Source: Sphingobacterium bambusae
Lineage (GTDB): Bacteria > Bacteroidota > Bacteroidia > Sphingobacteriales > Sphingobacteriaceae
NCBI RefSeq assembly: GCF_033955345.1
Contig: NZ_CP138332.1
Location: 868,001 to 932,000 of the forward strand
Reading direction: 5' to 3'
DNA: 64,000 nucleotides
The notes below the pieces were generated by a model. That model ran no database searches, was not told the origin of the DNA, and saw nothing but the letters and a program-made list of their open reading frames with translations. Below, one piece after another: positions 63,101 to 64,000 of this stretch. Each line of letters starts with the position of its first letter. Within the stretch, counting starts at the first letter, position 1. The translations under genes were made by a program, and so were the position numbers.

Positions 63101-63509
63101 CCGCAATGGCTTCATTTTTAGCCGTCTGCTTTAACAACTGCAATACAAAAGCCTTGTGCTGCTTGTCCTGCAAACGATCGAGTGCTTGGATCAGCCCTTG
63201 CGAGAACTGCGCGCGCGCAGTTTCCTTACCCTGTTGCAATACGTAAAAGGCATAGGAATTTGCCGCATAGGTAATCGGAATATTTTCGGTACTGTTGCCT
63301 TTAAGGCCTGTCAATAGGTTCACGATATCATCGGCCGTAAAGGCCTCCAGCTCGTTCATCGCCGCGAGAAACTTCGTTTGTTCCTCTGCAGGCTGCTGTG
63401 CCAACACATCGGCAATCTTCGTTGCTGACGTTCTATTGGCCGGCTGTTGTGCGTAGGCCGCTCCCTGGAGTAACAGTAAAACGGATAACGTATTAAATAC
63501 TTTTTTCAT
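60117..63509 (-). CDS. HEAT-repeat protein with two C-terminal DUF1080 domains
   Basis: A 1130-residue secreted protein; the ATG at 63509 gives a signal peptide ending GAAYAQ, whereas an earlier in-frame ATG would add 68 residues of implausible sequence. Residues about 50-700 are alpha-helical HEAT/PBS-type repeats (for example ALVAALGDLRSKSDEDAIIA). Two DUF1080 domains (3-keto-disaccharide hydrolase, concanavalin-like fold) follow: one from about 720 (YVALFNGKDLSGWKG) to 905, one from about 940 (FDLLFDGTNLNKWTE) to the end (GFLGHGSEVFLRNIRIKKL). DUF1080 proteins hydrolyse 3-keto-glycosides made by Gfo/Idh/MocA or flavin oxidoreductases. The upstream gene, 11 bp away, is such an oxidoreductase. 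Confidence 0.88.
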   Translation of the reverse strand: MKKVFNTLSVLLLLQGAAYAQQPANRTSATKIADVLAQQPAEEQTKFLAAMNELEAFTADDIVNLLTGLKGNSTENIPITYAANSYAFYVLQQGKETARAQFSQGLIQALDRLQDKQHKAFVLQLLKQTAKNEAIAAIVPYLSDSELVDKAALALNGIRTPEAAKALSEALQKADSEKTTTALVAALGDLRSKSDEDAIIASLSRYDSENFQRTVYTALSKIGGAKSAPVLLSKLKTVNYSFDKTNIGGLTLDYAQQLLREGNDRLALSVANAVMKGAAGAQATTLQVGALSLLMDANPQKAKKQLMKAATSSNALYRNSALSLLKGQATAADNKKLMAILKKASPEVQESIFNYLAKTGDATDLAALQASLPHVKDTQSKVAGLTALSSLGKESNAAFLIQSVKGADEPTAQAISGLLLSSRDPQTVALIDAALPSADAKTQLLLLDILSKRTDAASSKVVLPLVASADPQVKQAALKALPTVVQADDFDAVVQLLAAAPATDAPALQKALISVLQSSTDRDAKVQRLAANISRSAAPSAANYFPVFAGIGGADALQAVKNYLPNASLKTPAQQALAAWSNPEVLPTLINLSREEKGATFDAIFAGLIKQVNASAHTAEQKTLYLKDAFALARNVAQKRQVLASLQQTETYQAMIFAAQFLDDAELKGAATNTAMNIAMDNAAFTGATVRSILEKAMANLSGSESSYLREAIVRHLAEMLKGEGYVALFNGKDLSGWKGLVEDPIKRSKMSAKELAAKQQVADQQMRESWKADQGSLVFSGHGDNIATVKQYGDFELLVDWKLDPNGKEPDAGIYLRGTPQVQIWDISRTNVGAQVGSGGLYNNQKNSKDPLKVADNALGEWNTFKVRMRGEKVWVWLNGELVVDSVTLENYWDRNQAIFPTEQLELQAHGSQVWYRDIYLKEFPRKEVYSLSEAEKKEGFDLLFDGTNLNKWTETSAYEITPEGFVRANPDAKFGKNLYTKEQYGDFVYRFDFKLTPGANNGVGIRTPLDGDAAYVGTEIQILDNDADIYKNLKEYQYHGSAYGIIPAKRTGMKPIGEWNSQEIRLQGNKIRVTLNGVVILDGDLAQASKNGTLDGKDHPGLKNAQGHIGFLGHGSEVFLRNIRIKKL

Positions 63510-63520
63510 TTTTCGGTTGG

Positions 63521-64000
63521 TTAGATAGTCCAGGGTCCGCGCATCGGTTGATTGATCAGTCTGTTCGCTCCTTCGTCGTTCACAAACTCCTGCTTTTCGG
63601 AATCGAAATGCAGGGTACGATTTAAACGCAGCGCCGCAAGCCCTAAGTTGACCAGCGTGGCCGAGTAATAGCCATTCTGCTCGTTCAGGGCAAATTTCTG
63701 CCTGCTGCGGCAAGCCTCCACAAAATCCGTTACCTGCGCTGCCGGTTCCGGGTACTGGGAAAGTTTACGCTCCAAATCCGGAATATCCGATACAAAGCCT
63801 TTATACAGTTTTCCTTTCGGCCCGTCGATATAAGCCTGTCCCTCTTCGGTACCGGCACCATCCAAAATAATCTGGCAACCATCGGCGTAGGTGTAGGTAA
63901 TCTTGCGCCAAGTACCCACAGCATCAAAATGCTGCTGTGGCGCATCGACCTCTACTTTCACCGGACTCTCCTGGTCTTTACCTAAAAAGTACTGCACAGG
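63521..64000 (-). CDS. Gfo/Idh/MocA-family oxidoreductase, C-terminal part only
   Basis: The C-terminal 159 or so residues; the gene continues past the right edge of the window. Segments such as GTWRKITYTYADGCQIILDG, QAYIDGPKGKLYKGF, QVTDFVEACRSRQKFALNE and NGYYSATLVNLGLAALRLNRTL match the C-terminal alpha/beta domain of NAD(P)-dependent sugar oxidoreductases of this family. The Rossmann domain is outside. The 11-bp spacing to the HEAT/DUF1080 gene indicates one operon. Oxidation of a glycoside at C3 before cleavage by the DUF1080 protein is a reasonable inference. Confidence 0.85.
   Translation of the reverse strand, partial: PVQYFLGKDQESPVKVEVDAPQQHFDAVGTWRKITYTYADGCQIILDGAGTEEGQAYIDGPKGKLYKGFVSDIPDLERKLSQYPEPAAQVTDFVEACRSRQKFALNEQNGYYSATLVNLGLAALRLNRTLHFDSEKQEFVNDEGANRLINQPMRGPWTI

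Noticed and set aside
1..64000. CRISPR arrays, tRNA or rRNA genes, prophage genes and integrases
   Set aside because: No regularly spaced repeats, tRNA-like cloverleaf segments, rRNA segments or recombinase genes were noticed on either strand.

Overview
The window is a chromosomal segment of a Bacteroidota bacterium, most likely of the Sphingobacteriaceae (Sphingobacterium or a close relative). Three SusC/SusD outer-membrane pairs, a hybrid-two-component-type propeller sensor kinase, many Bacteroidota-style lipoproteins and the A-rich upstream regions all point there. No rRNA, tRNA, CRISPR array or intact insertion sequence was seen. Identifications come from reading the sequence and recognising families; no database search was run.

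Layout. 1-1170: 3' part of an RND-type outer-membrane efflux gene. 1.3-5.9 kb: a lone receiver protein, a metallophosphatase and a cytoplasmic five-PAS histidine kinase. 5.9-11.4 kb (minus): a copper-acquisition locus with a CNGQC small protein, a YtkA-like lipoprotein, an OprC/NosA-type TonB receptor carrying CxxxM and HxM, an MbnP-like lipoprotein and an MbnH/MauG-like di-heme protein. 11.5-52.3 kb: a roughly 40-kb glycan-utilisation island. 52.4-54.8 kb: a GH114-like lipoprotein and a Tat-exported enolase-superfamily enzyme. 54.9-59.2 kb: a Pr6Pr membrane protein and a copper-handling cluster (Cys/His-rich small protein, HMA-DUF3347 protein, multicopper oxidase fused to a barrel-like domain). 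59.3-64 kb: a lipoprotein, then a HEAT/double-DUF1080 protein with an upstream Gfo/Idh/MocA oxidoreductase that runs off the window.

The glycan island has three SusCD systems. The first (minus, 11.6-19.2 kb) and the third (plus, 42.1-51.4 kb) are diverged copies of one module in the same order: SusC, SusD, a DUF4959/DUF5126/DUF5000 lipoprotein, a DUF4998 plus F5/8-type-C lipoprotein. The third adds a GH43-like lipoprotein whose C-terminal F5/8 domain is nearly the same as that of the preceding lipoprotein. Between them lie an enzyme operon (sialate-O-acetylesterase-like, an unassigned 563-residue secreted protein, GH106-like, AraC regulator, GH78-like), a propeller sensor kinase whose receiver/AraC half is a separate gene, a different SusCD pair and a secreted sulfatase. 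A second receiver/AraC gene without its own sensor follows the third module. The visible enzymes are mostly exo-acting or side-group-removing, so the target is probably a rhamnose-containing, acetylated and possibly sulfated, arabinose-bearing glycan; that is inference.

The two copper clusters, one for import and maturation and one for oxidation and detoxification, lie on opposite sides of the glycan island.
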